NCBI GenBank assembly: GCA_943737045.1 | Contig: CALSFV010000249.1 | Span: 248,001-312,000 of the forward strand | Length of the DNA stretch: 64,000 bases | Reading direction: 5' to 3' | Origin: Parapristionchus giblindavisi | Lineage: Eukaryota > Nematoda > Chromadorea > Rhabditida > Diplogasteridae | Part shown: in pieces, positions 48,573 through 60,857 of the stretch | How the letters are laid out: every line of letters begins with the position of its first letter | Numbering within the stretch: position 1 is the stretch's first letter | The notes under the pieces: model-generated | The model's input: the letters and a program-made list of their open reading frames with translations, nothing else | What the model was told of the DNA's origin: nothing | Databases searched by the model: none | Program-made: the position numbers and the translations under genes

Positions 48573-49900
48573 CTACAATTCTAATTCTCCTTTGACTACT
48601 ACGCTAGCGATGATTAGGGGCGGGGCCAAACTCAGATCGGCCGCAGGTTCAGCACTACTGATGTGGATGGTGGGTTTGAAGTCATCTTCGAGCAGCTGGC
48701 CTTCTGCAGGCGTCAGCGTCGGTGGTTTCTGGTCCTCCGCAGCTTCCCAATAATCGTTTGAATCCACACCATCATCGTAGACGGTCGTTCCTAAGGAATA
48801 ATCAATAAGCGTCACTCAATAAATACTGGATAAATCAATAAATAGGAAATACTGATTGCTAATATAACAAAAAAAAACTAGAACAGAACTGCCTCTATTC
48901 AAATCCTACCGTACCCCAAACCCTACAATATCCATTGATTGAGTACTTACCGTTGAGAAAAGTTGAAATTTCGTGTATTGATTGAATCGATGACGTCATT
49001 TTCACATCATCAGCCATCTCCAATTCCTGCTTGATGATTGTATCACTATCGAGCACTTCGTCTTTGACGCCTAAAAGATCAATGATCAATGATCAAATGC
49101 GGGCACACAGTGTTTAAAGCTAGTTATCAAGCATAACACCATTATTCATGGGAGGAACACGATGTTGAGTTCCTCAGCTCCCTTGGAGATCAAAGATTGG
49201 TTTCACTATAGGCTCTTCAACAAAGGGGGATCGGTCATTGATCAGCTGGCAAAATGCCAAAAAATACTGAATCGCAGAAATAATGTACAATACTTACCTT
49301 GAATTAGCTCTCTATGAGATGGAGTCAAAGGATCGCCTCCATCCTCCACATCCTCCTGCTTAACCATATCCAATATCGGAGCGGAATCTGAAAGATCAAA
49401 GATCAAACGGACAGATTAAAGATCAAAGATCAATTTCTTCACAAAACAACATATTCGAACAATAGGCAAGATTCGTTTCACTGCATAACACTGTCAGTAA
49501 CTTATAAGGGACCAAAGATCAAAGATCAAAAACCAAAGATCAGCTGTTAATCACCTGGAGCAGGCGGCGTAAACTTCTGATCGACTTCTGTCTTCTATAA
49601 TTTTATTTTATTGTATATTTTACATTAATAAAAACCGCAAACCTGATCGATCGGCAACGCATCGGGTCGAAGGATATGCGAGTAAGGCGTATTTACGAAG
49701 GCGGAGGGCGGGAAGTGCCATTCGCACAGTCGAGGTCGATTGCGTTTGTTGATGCGACGCACGAGCTCCGCTCGGTCCGCCGCGTCTACGCTCAGATTAT
49801 CGAGCCATTTCTCTCGCATATTCTCTCGCACAGTGAACGACAGCAAGTGCCTCCGGGGCACCTTTTCACCGCAGTAGACGCATGTTTCGGGTCTCGACAT
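48573..49900 (-). CDS. Z5: THAP-domain protein with SUMO-motif tail
   Basis: Exons 49900-49643, 49594-49555, 49387-49298, 49070-48951 and 48790-48573 join in frame to 241 residues. The start follows TTCTAG directly. Residues 7-86 are a THAP-type C2CH zinc domain: C7-x2-C10-x48-C59-x2-H62 F, the conserved Trp (KWLDN) and a terminal RPDALP (AVPTIF-box equivalent). THAP domains bind DNA, so a nuclear regulator is expected. The rest is acidic, with VKQE, VKDE and IKQE; the last exon has LLEDDFKP and ends VVVKGELEL, in which VKGE fits a SUMO acceptor. Shortest of the four: the second exon found in Z2/Z3 (PFKF..GYF) is replaced by a 13-codon exon. Spacing to Z4 is 233 bp. Confidence 0.88.
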
Positions 49901-50013
49901 CTAGAATTAAGGTATGCATAGATATACATTCATTTCAATTCGTTTACAGATAAGCAAAATCGATCGATGACAAATTTCAACAGATATACTCAGGAAGAAA
50001 TACAACAAAACAG

Positions 50014-50020
50014 ATTTATA
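50014..50020 (-). promoter_or_regulatory. Conserved TATA-like element upstream of Z5
   Basis: GTATAAAT on the minus strand about 115 bp before the Z5 ATG, inside a roughly 90-bp block (TATGATA..., CTTCCTGAGT, AATTTGTCAT) repeated before each THAP gene. It could be a core promoter; only sequence conservation among paralogues supports this. Confidence 0.4.
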
Positions 50021-50132
50021 CTCTATCAATATCATAATTTCGCAACAACAAAAACAACGTTACAAGCATTTTAAATGCAGAAGATATGAGTGCATACGGT
50101 AGTTCACGGGAGTCAAAGATCAAAGATCAAAT

Positions 50133-51526
50133 CTACAATTCTGTCTCACTCTTTATTACAACACTAGCAGTGACCATGGGCAGGGGCCAGCTCACATCTC
50201 CCTCGGAAGTAGAAACCAGGGCAGCACCTCTGCTATAACTAGAAAGTTTAACGTCACATTCGAGCATCGGGGATTCTGATGACGTCATCTTCAATGGCCT
50301 CTCGTCTACGATTCCATCTTTCGAATCAGCACTATCACCATATGCAAGTCCTGGAAAAATCAATAAATACCAATAAATCTCGATCGCTTTGTACACTTGT
50401 ATTTATCGATTAGTTATCATCTACCGTATTGCGCATCTTGCCAAATGCTACCGTAACCTATTATGACCCACCGTACCGTTCGCGAAGGTATCCAGTTGGT
50501 GTATTGATTGATTACATTGTAATGGTTTGGTGACGTAATCATCCTCCATTTCTCGCTTGACGATTGTTTCACCGTAGGAAATTTTCTCGTTGACGCCTTA
50601 GATCAAAGAGTAGAAAGATCAAAGATCAGAAAATTTCCGATTATCACAGCTCTGAACATTGGCCGACACAGTATCAAAACTACCGTAACCATCGATCAAT
50701 AATGGATCGCTACCATTACCTACAGTACACCACTACTGTACCAATATCCGTTTTTGGGTTTTCCACTTGGAACCCAACACCCTACGAGCAAACGTGTCCA
50801 CGTTCCAGAATATAAAACGTACCAGCATGACATCCTGTGGTTCTGGACCATTCGTCAATGTGTGTCTCCCCATCAACGCCCACGTCTTCCTCCTTGACGA
50901 ATTGAAAATCCAACGTCGACAGATCCTCCTCCTTTTCTTCCGCTTCTGGCTTGACGGCGTCATCACCTAACGAAAGATCGACATCTCAATATTGCAATGA
51001 CAAGGAACCTCCAATAGGTACTGAGAAACCACTTCAGAGATCACAAAACCCAAAAGGTATACCAAAGATCAAAGATCAAAGATTTAAAAAAAATGAACGT
51101 CAAGATCTTTCTCACCTGCAGTGGTTCTGCTGACCATCTCTCCACTCGGGCCTTGTAGCGCGTTCGGACCCTGCTCCATCAAGGCTCGGTGTCGTTTCAT
51201 CTCGAGGGCCTAGAACCAATCAATCAATATGTCCACAACCAATCAATATTTCGATCAATAAGACGTACCCTATCGATCGGCACCGCATCCGGTCGAAGGA
51301 CATGCGAATACGGAGTGGATATGAATGCATCGGGAGAGAAGTGATCCTCGCAGAGCACGGGCCGAGCGTATCTCCGCAGGCGCCCGAGTAGCGCGGATCT
51401 GTGAGCCGGGTCGATACTGACATTATCGATCCACTTCTGCCTCACTTCATCTCTGGTAGTGAACGAGAGCATCTGCCTTCTCAGTCTGCGATCACCGCAC
51501 ACAACACAGCGCCCCATCGTCGACAT
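50133..51526 (-). CDS. Z4: THAP-domain protein with SUMO-motif tail
   Basis: Exons 51526-51269, 51209-51116, 50966-50823, 50596-50477 and 50350-50133 give 277 residues. The ATG lies two bases behind TTATAG. The THAP domain has C7-x2-C10-x48-C59-x2-H62, KWIDN and RPDAVPIDR before the donor. Exon 2 (ALEMKRHRALMEQGP) is a basic helix; exon 3 is acidic with FVKEED; exon 4 has IVKREMEDD. The last exon has MLECDVKL and ends TASVVIKSETEL with an IKSE motif. All introns after exon 2 are phase 1, matching Z1, Z2, Z3 and Z5. THAP exon length (86 codons) groups Z4 with Z5. Confidence 0.88.
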
Positions 51527-51856
51527 CACTATAACTATCCTAAATATTTCTTTTAAATAATTTACATTTTACGTGCATGCAAACCTATACTTGTACATCT
51601 ATTATTATTATATTGTTAATTTAATCTAGAGTTATACAACATATTCGTATTCAGTACAATAATTCGTGCTATTTTTAATAGTATTTTACGACAAACGAAA
51701 AAACATTGAGAAAATCAATGATTTTCTGACATTTTCTCTTTTATTTCTGATTTGAGAAAACAGGAATTTTCTGAATTCTGGAAAAAAATAGATATGCAAA
51801 ATTGAGCAATGACAAATTTCAATCGGTAAACTCAGGAAGAAATACAGTAACAAAAG

Positions 51857-51864
51857 CTTTATAC
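51857..51864 (-). promoter_or_regulatory. Conserved TATA-like element upstream of Z4
   Basis: GTATAAAG about 330 bp before the ATG in the same repeated block, here followed by AAATTCCTGTTTTCTC-type DNA not seen before Z5. Confidence 0.4.
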
Positions 51865-52163
51865 AGTCAGTATCATAATTTAGTAACAAAATTTTTGAAA
51901 ATTTTTACAAAAAAAGAAAAAAAAATTACAGTGGACATTTGAAATACTAAATCATATATTTTAATGCCCTTATAATGCGAAGATCGACCACTATATAAGA
52001 CTTATTTTATGCGTAAAAAATACAAATTAAGCGAAAAATAAAAATCTTTCTAAATCGACCCACGATATTTAGAAAAGAAACCCGCTATATAAAAACTCAG
52101 TAAGGAAAATATACATATGATGATGGATATATAAATACCTATGACAAAAAAAACAGATAAAAT

Positions 52164-53836
52164 TTACAATTGTATCTCTTGTTTTACTACAACGCTAGCG
52201 GTCACCAGAGGTGGGTCAGGATTTTCTCCATCAGTTGTTGTCAAGAGTCTATTGGCGCACGAACGGTGCCCAACTTCTGGCGCGTAAACCGCGTCGACGT
52301 TGACGCTGTCGTGGAGCCCCGGCGGTTTGACGTCATCTTCGAGCGCATGACCGCTGTCCTTGGCCGCGTCGTCTTGCTTCATACAATATTTGTGGTCTTC
52401 TGCATACGCGGCGAATCTCCAATTATTCGTGTAATCGTGATCATTGTAAGTCGTCCCTGCAAAGCAAGGATTAATCAATACGAGATAAATCAAAAGTTAT
52501 CAATCAGAAATTTCTTTGAACACAACATAATCAAACTTCTCATACTCAAATTTTACACTTGCATTAATCGATTAATCATACACTACCGTACTCAAATGCT
52601 ACCGTAACCTTTCAATGTTCACGTACTGGTTGATGGTAGGAATATCGATTGATTGGACGTCGACGGTTTCACATCATAATAATCATTCATCTCATCATCT
52701 ACTTCTTGCTTGATGACTACTTCATCGAGCTCTTCCTCTTTGATTCCTAAAAGACCGATGTTTAAAGATGAGGATCAAAGATCAAAGATCAAAAATCAAA
52801 AATCAACATTTCACACAGAAAAAGAACCACGTCCGCTCATCTACACGTACGTGCATAAACTAATTTGCACCAGTATACTGTATTAAATATCAAGGCCAAA
52901 GATCAAAGATCAAAGATCAATTCACGCTCACTTGCAGAGGCGTCTTCTATCCCTCGTTCTCCACTCATATCGTCCAGCTGATTCGCCTCCGCCTTGGCGA
53001 TACAAGCCTACAATCAATCAATATTTCAAAAATTCAATCAATATTTCAACAATGCAATCAATATTTCAAGAATTCAATCAATATTTCAAAAACTCAATCA
53101 ATATTTCAACAATTCAATCAATATTTCAACAATTCAATCAATCACTTCACCTCTTCCAGCTCCGGATTGTCCCTGAAATAACCCCGCATGAACTTGAACG
53201 GAATCTGCAACAAGAAAACGATCATTTGTTTTCTTTATAAATTTATATTACTGTTCAGGTAGGCTCTATCTGTGTATAAACACTTTTTTTTGCCAAAATA
53301 TGGTATGTATAATAACTGCCAAAGATGGGAAAGATCTGATTACTTCTTGTACGCATTTTACGACGAGGAAAAAAACAGAAATTTGATATATTCTAGTCAT
53401 CATAATGTAAATGAATAGCGGGCACTACTTCAGAATAGGGTACCAGTCCAAAATAATAGCATAAATGTCTAATTTAAACGTCCTTTCATTGCTGTTTATT
53501 TCGTTTTTCATATCATTGTGGACTTGCCCGGTGTTCTGGTACCCTATTCTGAAGTAGGGCCGAATACCGTACCCTGCAATCCGGTACGGCATCGCGTCGA
53601 AGGACACACGAACGAGGTGTGGTTATGAAGGCGGATGGCGGGAAATGGTACACGCACAGTTGTGGTCGGGCGTATCTGGCGAGGCGACGCAGCAGTTCGG
53701 ATCGATGGGCCGCACCGATGCACACGCTATCGATCCATGTCTGCCGCAGATTCGGTCTCGCCGTGAATGACAGTAACTCCTTGAATGTCACGAATTGGCC
53801 GCACACGACACACGACTTGCGCACGCCGTACATCAT
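52164..53836 (-). CDS. Z3: THAP-domain protein with SUMO-motif tail
   Basis: Exons 53836-53573, 53204-53151, 53007-52932, 52746-52627 and 52456-52164 give 268 residues; the ATG follows TTGCAG. THAP: C9, C12, C61, H64, TWIDS and RRDAVPDCR. Exon 2 is IPFKFMRGYFRDNPELEE, exon 3 ACIAKAEANQLDDMSGER, exon 4 RIKEEELDEVVIKQEVDD with two PsiKxE motifs. The last exon has ALEDDVKPPG and ends TASVVVKQEIQL. Nearly identical to Z2 through exons 1-5, so this is a recent duplicate. Expected nuclear DNA-binding regulator; targets unknown. Confidence 0.9.
53021..53145. repeat. 18-bp minisatellite in Z3 intron 2
   Basis: About seven units of AATTCAATCAATATTTCA. The homologous Z2 intron (55245-55310) has about four units, so the array varies between sister genes. 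Confidence 0.85.
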
Positions 53837-54098
53837 CTGCAACTCCGGTATTTTTGTCCGTGGGCAGCACCATGGTGTGGGACTAGGGCGCACCCCACGA
53901 GATTAGGGGGAGTGGACCTCAAATTCCGTGGGGCACGACGTTATGACATTTTCTGTTTTTTTTTTGCTTTAGGTAGACAGCAATTTCTCTTTTCTGATTC
54001 CAGAAAAAATTCAGTTCCAGCCCTGATTTATAGATATGAAAAATTGATTAATGACAAATTTCAATCGGTAAACTCAGGAAGAAATACAGTAACAAAAG

Positions 54099-54106
54099 CT
54101 TTATAC
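54099..54106 (-). promoter_or_regulatory. Conserved TATA-like element upstream of Z3
   Basis: GTATAAAG about 265 bp before the ATG. The surrounding 80 bp are practically identical to the block before Z4 (51805-51893). Confidence 0.4.
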
Positions 54107-54382
54107 AGTCAGTATCATAATTTAGTAACAAAAAGATAAAAAAATTTGCAGTGGACATTTGAAATGCTAAATCATATATTTTAATGCCCTTATAATGCGA
54201 AGATCGACCACTGCATAAGAATCATTTTATGCGAAAAATTAAAAATTAAGCGAAAAATAACGATCTTTCTAAATCGACCCACAATAATTCAAAAATGGAC
54301 CCGCTGTATAAAAAACCATGTAAGGGAAATATACATATGACGCTGAATATATGAATACCTATGACAGGAAAAAAGATCAAAT

Positions 54383-55426
54383 TTACAATTCTATCTCTTC
54401 TTTTACTGCAACGCTAGCGGTGACCAAAGGTGGTGGGTCCGGATTGTTCTCATCAGTTGTTGTCAAATGCATATTGGCGCACGAACGGCGCCCAACTTCT
54501 GGCGCGTAAAATGCGTCAACGCTGACGCTGTCGAGCCGCCCCGGCGGTTTGACGTCATCTTCGAGCATGTGGCCGTTGCCCTTGGCCTGATCTTCTCGCT
54601 TGATACAATATTTGTGATCTTCTGCATACGCGGCGACTCTCCAATCATTCGTGTAGTCGTGATCATGATAAGCGGTCGTCCCTGCAAACAAGGATCAATC
54701 AATACGAGATAAATCGATAGATGTTAATCAGAAATTTGTTTGAGCACAACATAATCAAACCTCTCATACTCAAATTGCGAACTTGCATTAATCGATTAAT
54801 TATACACTACCGTACTCAAATGCTACCGTAATGTTCACGTACCGGCTGATATAGATTGATTTGAAGTCGACGGTTTCACCTCATAATATTCATTTGTCTC
54901 ATCATCTACTTCTTGCTTGATGACTACCTCATCGAGCGGCTCCTCTTTGATGCCTAAAAGACCGTTTTTTAAAGATGAGGCATCAGGAAGATCAAAGATC
55001 AAAGATCAAAAATCAATTTAAAAAAATCAATATTTCAACAGAAAATGAACCGCATCTTCTCATCTATCTCTATGTGCATAACCTAATTTACACGAGTCGT
55101 CAGTATACTGCATTCAATATAAAGGCCAAAGATCAAAGATCAAAGATCAATTCACGCTCACTTGCAGAGGCTTCTTCAATCTCTCGTTCTCCACTCATAT
55201 CGTCCAGCTGATTCGCCTCCGCCTTTGCGATACAAGCCTACAATCAATCAATATTTCAAAAATCAACCAATATTTCAAGAATTCAATCAATATTTCAGCA
55301 ATTCAATCAATAACCTCTTCCAGATTCGGATACTCCGTGAAATAACCATGCTCGAACATGAACGGAATCTGCAACAAGAAAACGACCTCTTTATTTTATA
55401 TATTTACATTATTGTACACGTAGATT

Positions 55427-55476
<50 letters not shown>

Positions 55477-56149
55477 CATTTTGGTCCTGCCCTTTTTAGC
55501 TTTACTATATCATCATATGGTAAATTATTGAGAAAAGGACAACAGTGAAAACTAAGTGTTAGAAATTTTTTTAAGAAAAAAAACTATAAAAAATCCAAAA
55601 CTGATGATTGTGGTAAGCATAAAGACTGCAAAAATGGGAAAGATCTAATTACTTCAAAGCATTTTATGACGAGGAAAAAACAGAAATATGAAATATTTTT
55701 AAAAGGCATCTTACTGCAAATGAATACCCCCGAGGCACTACTTCAGAATAGGGTACCACTCCAAAATAATAGTATAAATGTCTAATTTAAACGTCCTTTC
55801 ATTGCTGTTTATTTCATTTTTCATATCATTTTAGACTTGCCCGGTGTTCTGTTACCCTATTCTGAAGTAGTACCGAATACCGTACCCTGCAGTCCGGTAC
55901 GGCATCGCGTCGCAGGATGCACGACCGGGGCGTGGTTATGAAGGCGGAGCGCGGGAAGTGCGCCTCGCACAGCTGCGGTCGGACGTAGTGGGCGAGGCGA
56001 CGCAGCAGTTCGGCTCGATGGGCGGCACCGATGCATACGGAATCGATCCAGGTCTGCCGCAGGTTCGGTCTCGCCGTGAACGACAGTAGCCCCTTACTCG
56101 CCTTGTATTGGCCGCACACTACACAACACTTATTAGGGCCATACAACAT
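54383..56149 (-). CDS. Z2: THAP-domain protein with SUMO-motif tail
   Basis: Exons 56149-55886, 55368-55315, 55237-55162, 54953-54843 and 54681-54383 give 267 residues; the ATG follows TTGCAG. THAP: C9-x2-C12-x48-C61-x2-H64, TWIDS, RRDAVPDCR. Exon 2 IPFMFEHGYFTEYPNLEE, exon 3 ACIAKAEANQLDDMSGER, exon 4 with IKEE and VIKQEVDD, last exon with MLEDDVKPPG and C-terminus TASVAVKEEIEL. Sister of Z3. A conserved GTATAAAG element lies 115 bp upstream. Neighbours on both sides run in the same direction, which permits co-transcription. Confidence 0.9.
55433..55475. repeat. (AT)n microsatellite in Z2 intron 1
   Basis: About 21 TA units in the intron between the THAP exon and exon 2. Confidence 0.95.
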
Positions 56150-56263
56150 CTGCAAGCGAACATTTATCGATTTACTTTTATTACCGTATTTTGTAGATAT
56201 GGGAAATCGATTGATCACGAATTTGAAGAGGCAAACGGAGCCATTAAATGTAACAAAAACAAA

Positions 56264-56271
56264 CTTTATAC
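56264..56271 (-). promoter_or_regulatory. Conserved TATA-like element upstream of Z2
   Basis: GTATAAAG 115 bp before the ATG, at the same distance as in Z5, in the more diverged version of the block. Confidence 0.4.
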
Positions 56272-56737
56272 TCTATCAGTATCACAATTTCGTAAACAAC
56301 ACTAAAAGACAAACAATTTTATTAAACAGGGGTTCAAGAAAATCATCAGTTGGGGTTCATAAACCCTAAAATGGAAGGGGTTGGGGTGGAATATTCAATG
56401 CTTAAAAAAACTATAAACACTAGAGTTGGGTACACTGTAAGGTAGGTCAACATTCTCTTCTCTAAACAAGGTAATTTTAAACTCACCACTCTCGCGACAC
56501 TCTCTCGTAGACAAAGACAACGTGAGAGAATTGCCAGAGCGGCGAGTTTCAAATACACTCGGGGTGTCACTTTACAGTGCTATTAGCCGGGTCGTTGCGA
56601 CGATATAACAGGGCAAGCAGTATGGAATGTAAAAAAAAAAGATATAAAAACATATAGTAATGATACTCTTCTATGATACTCTATTCATTCAACAACAAAG
56701 ATATGGATATAAAAGTAAGGGTAATTGTGAAAGTTCA

Positions 56738-56880
56738 AAGTTCAAAGTTCAAAGATCAAATCTACAATTGTATCTCTCCCTTGACTACAACACTAGAAGT
56801 GTAATTGTGAAAGTTCAAAGTTCAAAGTTCAAAGATCAAATCTACAATTGTATCTCGCCCTTGACTACAACACTAGCGGT
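56738..56880. repeat. Tandem duplication of the Z1 3' end
   Basis: GTAATTGTGAAAGTTCAAAG through CTTGACTACAACACTAG occurs twice (56720-56800 and 56801-56880). The inner copy carries the real stop; the outer copy repeats the last codons behind it. Confidence 0.8.
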
Positions 56881-59800
56881 GACAAGGGGCGGGGGCAGGC
56901 TTGGATCCGCAGTCACTGAGATAATTTTCTTGGCACGCGGACGGCGCCCAGGCTGCTTCTTCGTTCGTTCTCCTCCAGAGAACATCCCGGTGAGCGGTCG
57001 CACTTCGTGCGCGTCAACCGTCACTGTGGCGGCGCCGTTGGTGTGATACGCGCCCGGTTTGACGTCAGCTTCGAGCTTCTTTGACGTCTCCAACGTCGAA
57101 GGCGCCTCATCATCGCCTTCTTCAACAATTCGCCAACCATCATTCGAATCGTCGTCATCGTACGCGGAACTTCCTGAGAATCAATCAATCGTCGTACGTA
57201 TACGGTAATCGGCATACGGCAATCAGTATACAGTAATCACTCGATCAGCAAATTCTACACACCCTGAAGCTTACCGTAACCCAAGGGCTACCGTAACCCA
57301 AGCCCTACCGTATTGCGTACCGTTAGTGAAAGTGGTTGATGGCTGGTGCATCGATTGATTCGATGAAGAAGGCTGCATATCATCCTGGTCGTACTCATCC
57401 ACTTCTCTCTTGATGTTCCATTGCACAGCATTGTCGAACAATTCCTCTTTGACGCCTACAAGATTTAAGATCAAAGAGCGGGTGCATTTGCAAAAATTAT
57501 TCCTCACGCTTGTTTTTTTACGACAAACGGTTGGCAACGTTCATGCATACGGTCCTATGGGCACTAGGTCGGATGAGCGACCAAATGGACTACATGCATA
57601 TGAGAGACAAGCGCCAAAAATAAGCAAAGTATGCCTCATCCAGTCGGTTTTCATTGGACCTAGTGCGGGCCACCGATACTATCTACATACCTGAAGACAT
57701 AAAATGGTAGAAAATGAGAACAATGTGCACTGTACATACCGACGAGCGGTTGTCTTCGAAGCCCCGCCCCCGCAGGCGGCCGATCACCTTCGTCCTCATC
57801 GACTTCTTCCTTGATATGATGGTATCCCCGGAAGTTGTCCGACGTCACCGCGTCATCATCCTGAACTTCTTGCTTTATGGCCGCTCCGCCAAACGCTACG
57901 TCGGCACCTGGAAGATCAAAGATCAAAGATCGCAATTTAAACACACAAGAGTTTCTCAAGTTCAACAATTTAGCCAGCTTCACAAGTCTCTAGTCTAGTT
58001 AAGTCAGTCACAAATCATCACACTGGTCTCACACTACAAAATGACGATTGTTCAGTTCTTTCGAATCTAGTTGCATTTAAAAGTTCAAAGATCAGCCCTC
58101 GCTCACCCGCACAAGCACGCCTCCACGTCGTGTCGATCGGGCGCTCCACTTCATCATCATCATCGTCATCATCTCTCACGGTCTCATTGAGCGCGTCACT
58201 ATCCTCGCCTCTCATCGCATCTCCTTCTTCACCTTGACAATAACATAAAATTATTAATATACTATAGTTCACAATTTTAAATCTTGTAAACATAGGTCGA
58301 ATAGATAGGTTATCGGTTTTCCAAATCCGGCCAGGTGTTTCGATTTTTTGGCAAATTTGGCTCAACATCCGACCGTGTTTTTCGATTTTTGTGAAATTTT
58401 GGCTCAAAATCCGGTCAGGCTTGGCACTTCGTAACACACTTTTCGACCTATGCATGTAAAACGCATGCAAACTTATACGTATACATTATAACATATTCAT
58501 TTATTATGCATCTAAATGCTTTTAGATAAATTGATAAACAGTGGAGTACGCAGAAAATATAATGCCACGACGTTGGCAGCAAAGTTGATCAGTACAATTA
58601 CTAATAAAATTGCAGATGAAGTGATGAATTTACGGAAAGTTTTAAAGATTTACAAAAAGCTTCATAGACTTCAATTTTAATTTAAGTTTTAAAACCTTCA
58701 CCTTCCCCGCTCATCTTGTTCCTCAGCTTCTCCTTCGGCTCACCAACTCCCTTCTTCCCGCCACTACCGATCTTGCGTCGCTCCAGTTCGCGAGCCTGCA
58801 ATCAATCAATCAATCGATAAATCAATCAATCAATAGAACACTGGCGCACAATGATCTCGATAAATTTTGCGTCAAAATATTAATAGCATACCGTTAAAAT
58901 TACACCCCAAGCTACATTGTAACTCTCCGATTTGCCAATGCGCTCTCGCTTTCTTTGTTTGCGAGAAAGTGTTGCCACAGTAGAGGAAAATTCAGGGTGA
59001 GCCTTTAACTTTTCATCACTTGATGCCATTGGTCGAATAGGTCATTGGTCGTTTTCAAAATCCGGTCAGGTTTTTCGATTTTTGGCAAATTTGGCTTAAA
59101 CTCCGGTCAGGTTTTTCGATTATTGTGAAATTTTGGCAGAATATCCGGTCACGTTTTTCGATTTTTGTGAAATTTTGGCTCAAAATCCGGTCAGGCTTGG
59201 TACTTTGTAACACACTTTTCGACCTATGCTTGATGCCATTACACTTCACATTCAAATATAGATCAATACATACGTGGGCCTGCATTTCCGCTAGAAATGA
59301 AAATCGGGGGGTAGGAAGCAAAAAATGGAGCATTTATACGTCATTATGAGTGATTTTTTTGGAAAATCGGGGGGTCGGGTGCCAAGAATCGGGTGGTGTA
59401 TTGCCGCCAGCGGCAGTGGTGCCCACGTATGAATCAATAAATCAATATTTCTATCAGTCAATCAGTCACCTTTCTCAGTTCCGGATTCTTCTTGAGGTAG
59501 CCCTGCTTGAACTTGACGGGAACGCCGTGCTTCTGCAAAACAAAAAAATCGATAATTGATGCTAAACTCGCTCTGGTATTTAAAAACTCAAAATATGCTT
59601 AAAATACATCACAGACTCAAAGTCTACTTCAAGTGGAAGAACATTTAAATGAATCACAGTAATACAATACCACTTGAAGTAGACTTGAAGTTGACTCTAC
59701 TCCAAGTGAAAATGATACACTTCAAGTTTTGCAATATCACAGATATTCTTCGCAAATGCTCGAATGATTCGTGTCGACAAGTTCGTCGTAAGAAACGCTT

Positions 59801-60806
59801 TACGCACTGTATGACATAGAAGCACTACAAAAGCTATGTATAATTCAAGCAAACACCAACATGAGTTCGATGTTGCCGCAGGCGCGCGTAGTGCTTGAAT
59901 CCGAGGCCGCATTCGTCGCACGAGAAGAGTATACCTTGAGAGATCAAAGATCAGACATTACAATATACCCAAAGAGCCAATGGCTCGATGGCCAGTAGTC
60001 ATCGATCGTACACGAAAACTACAGTAACCACTACCTTAAGTAACCTTAAGTAGCCTTCGTATCCAAAGCTACCGTAACCACGTACAGTAACCTTCGTATC
60101 CAAAGCTACCGTACCCTCGATTTGCAGACTCACCGTCAAAGTCAGGGTGCTCCTTCTGCACGTGTTCGGAGAGCGCGTGATTGCCCTGCCATCAGTAAGT
60201 ATACATTACAATTCACAGTAGTGGCTTTCATTTATTTCTATGATCAAGTTATGCTTAAAAGTTTAAAAAAACGACCAATCGGAAAAATAAACAATTGCGA
60301 CGACAAATAAAAGCACAGGGACCTGTCGTCTTCATGTTTCAAGCGCATTTCAACATCCATGGGTGAAACAAAGAAGTCAGTATTTGGAAGATTAGATGAG
60401 AAGCTCGCTCGAGACTAACTTTAACCGCACATGAAGGGTTTCATATAGGGAAATGGGTCATGAGGAATGACGATACAAGGATAATGAGGGCAGATCATTC
60501 TGGCATGATCTCCTTCCTCTACACGGGGGATCCAACTGAAACGTCCTATACCCCAAACAATAAGTCATTCTCTCTGGCACTGAATGCACTGGATCAGCCA
60601 GAAATTTACAAATCATACTGCACAGGATCAAGTTTGTATTTCACATTAACCCCAAAATCCCAAGTTTTGCCCAAATACGTACAAATGGCTCACCCTAAAG
60701 TACGCCTCGCACATCGGACAGCGCACGCCGTAGTCGATGAGGTTCTCGAGCGCCTTCGCACCCTCCGTCTGCGTCTGGTGCACCTGTAAATGCAAAAAAA
60801 TGAAAT

Positions 60807-60857
<51 letters not shown>

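Noticed and set aside
52932..53240. Plus-strand open frame with repeated NQYF units
   Set aside because: Antisense of Z3 exons 2 and 3 plus the 18-bp minisatellite between them.
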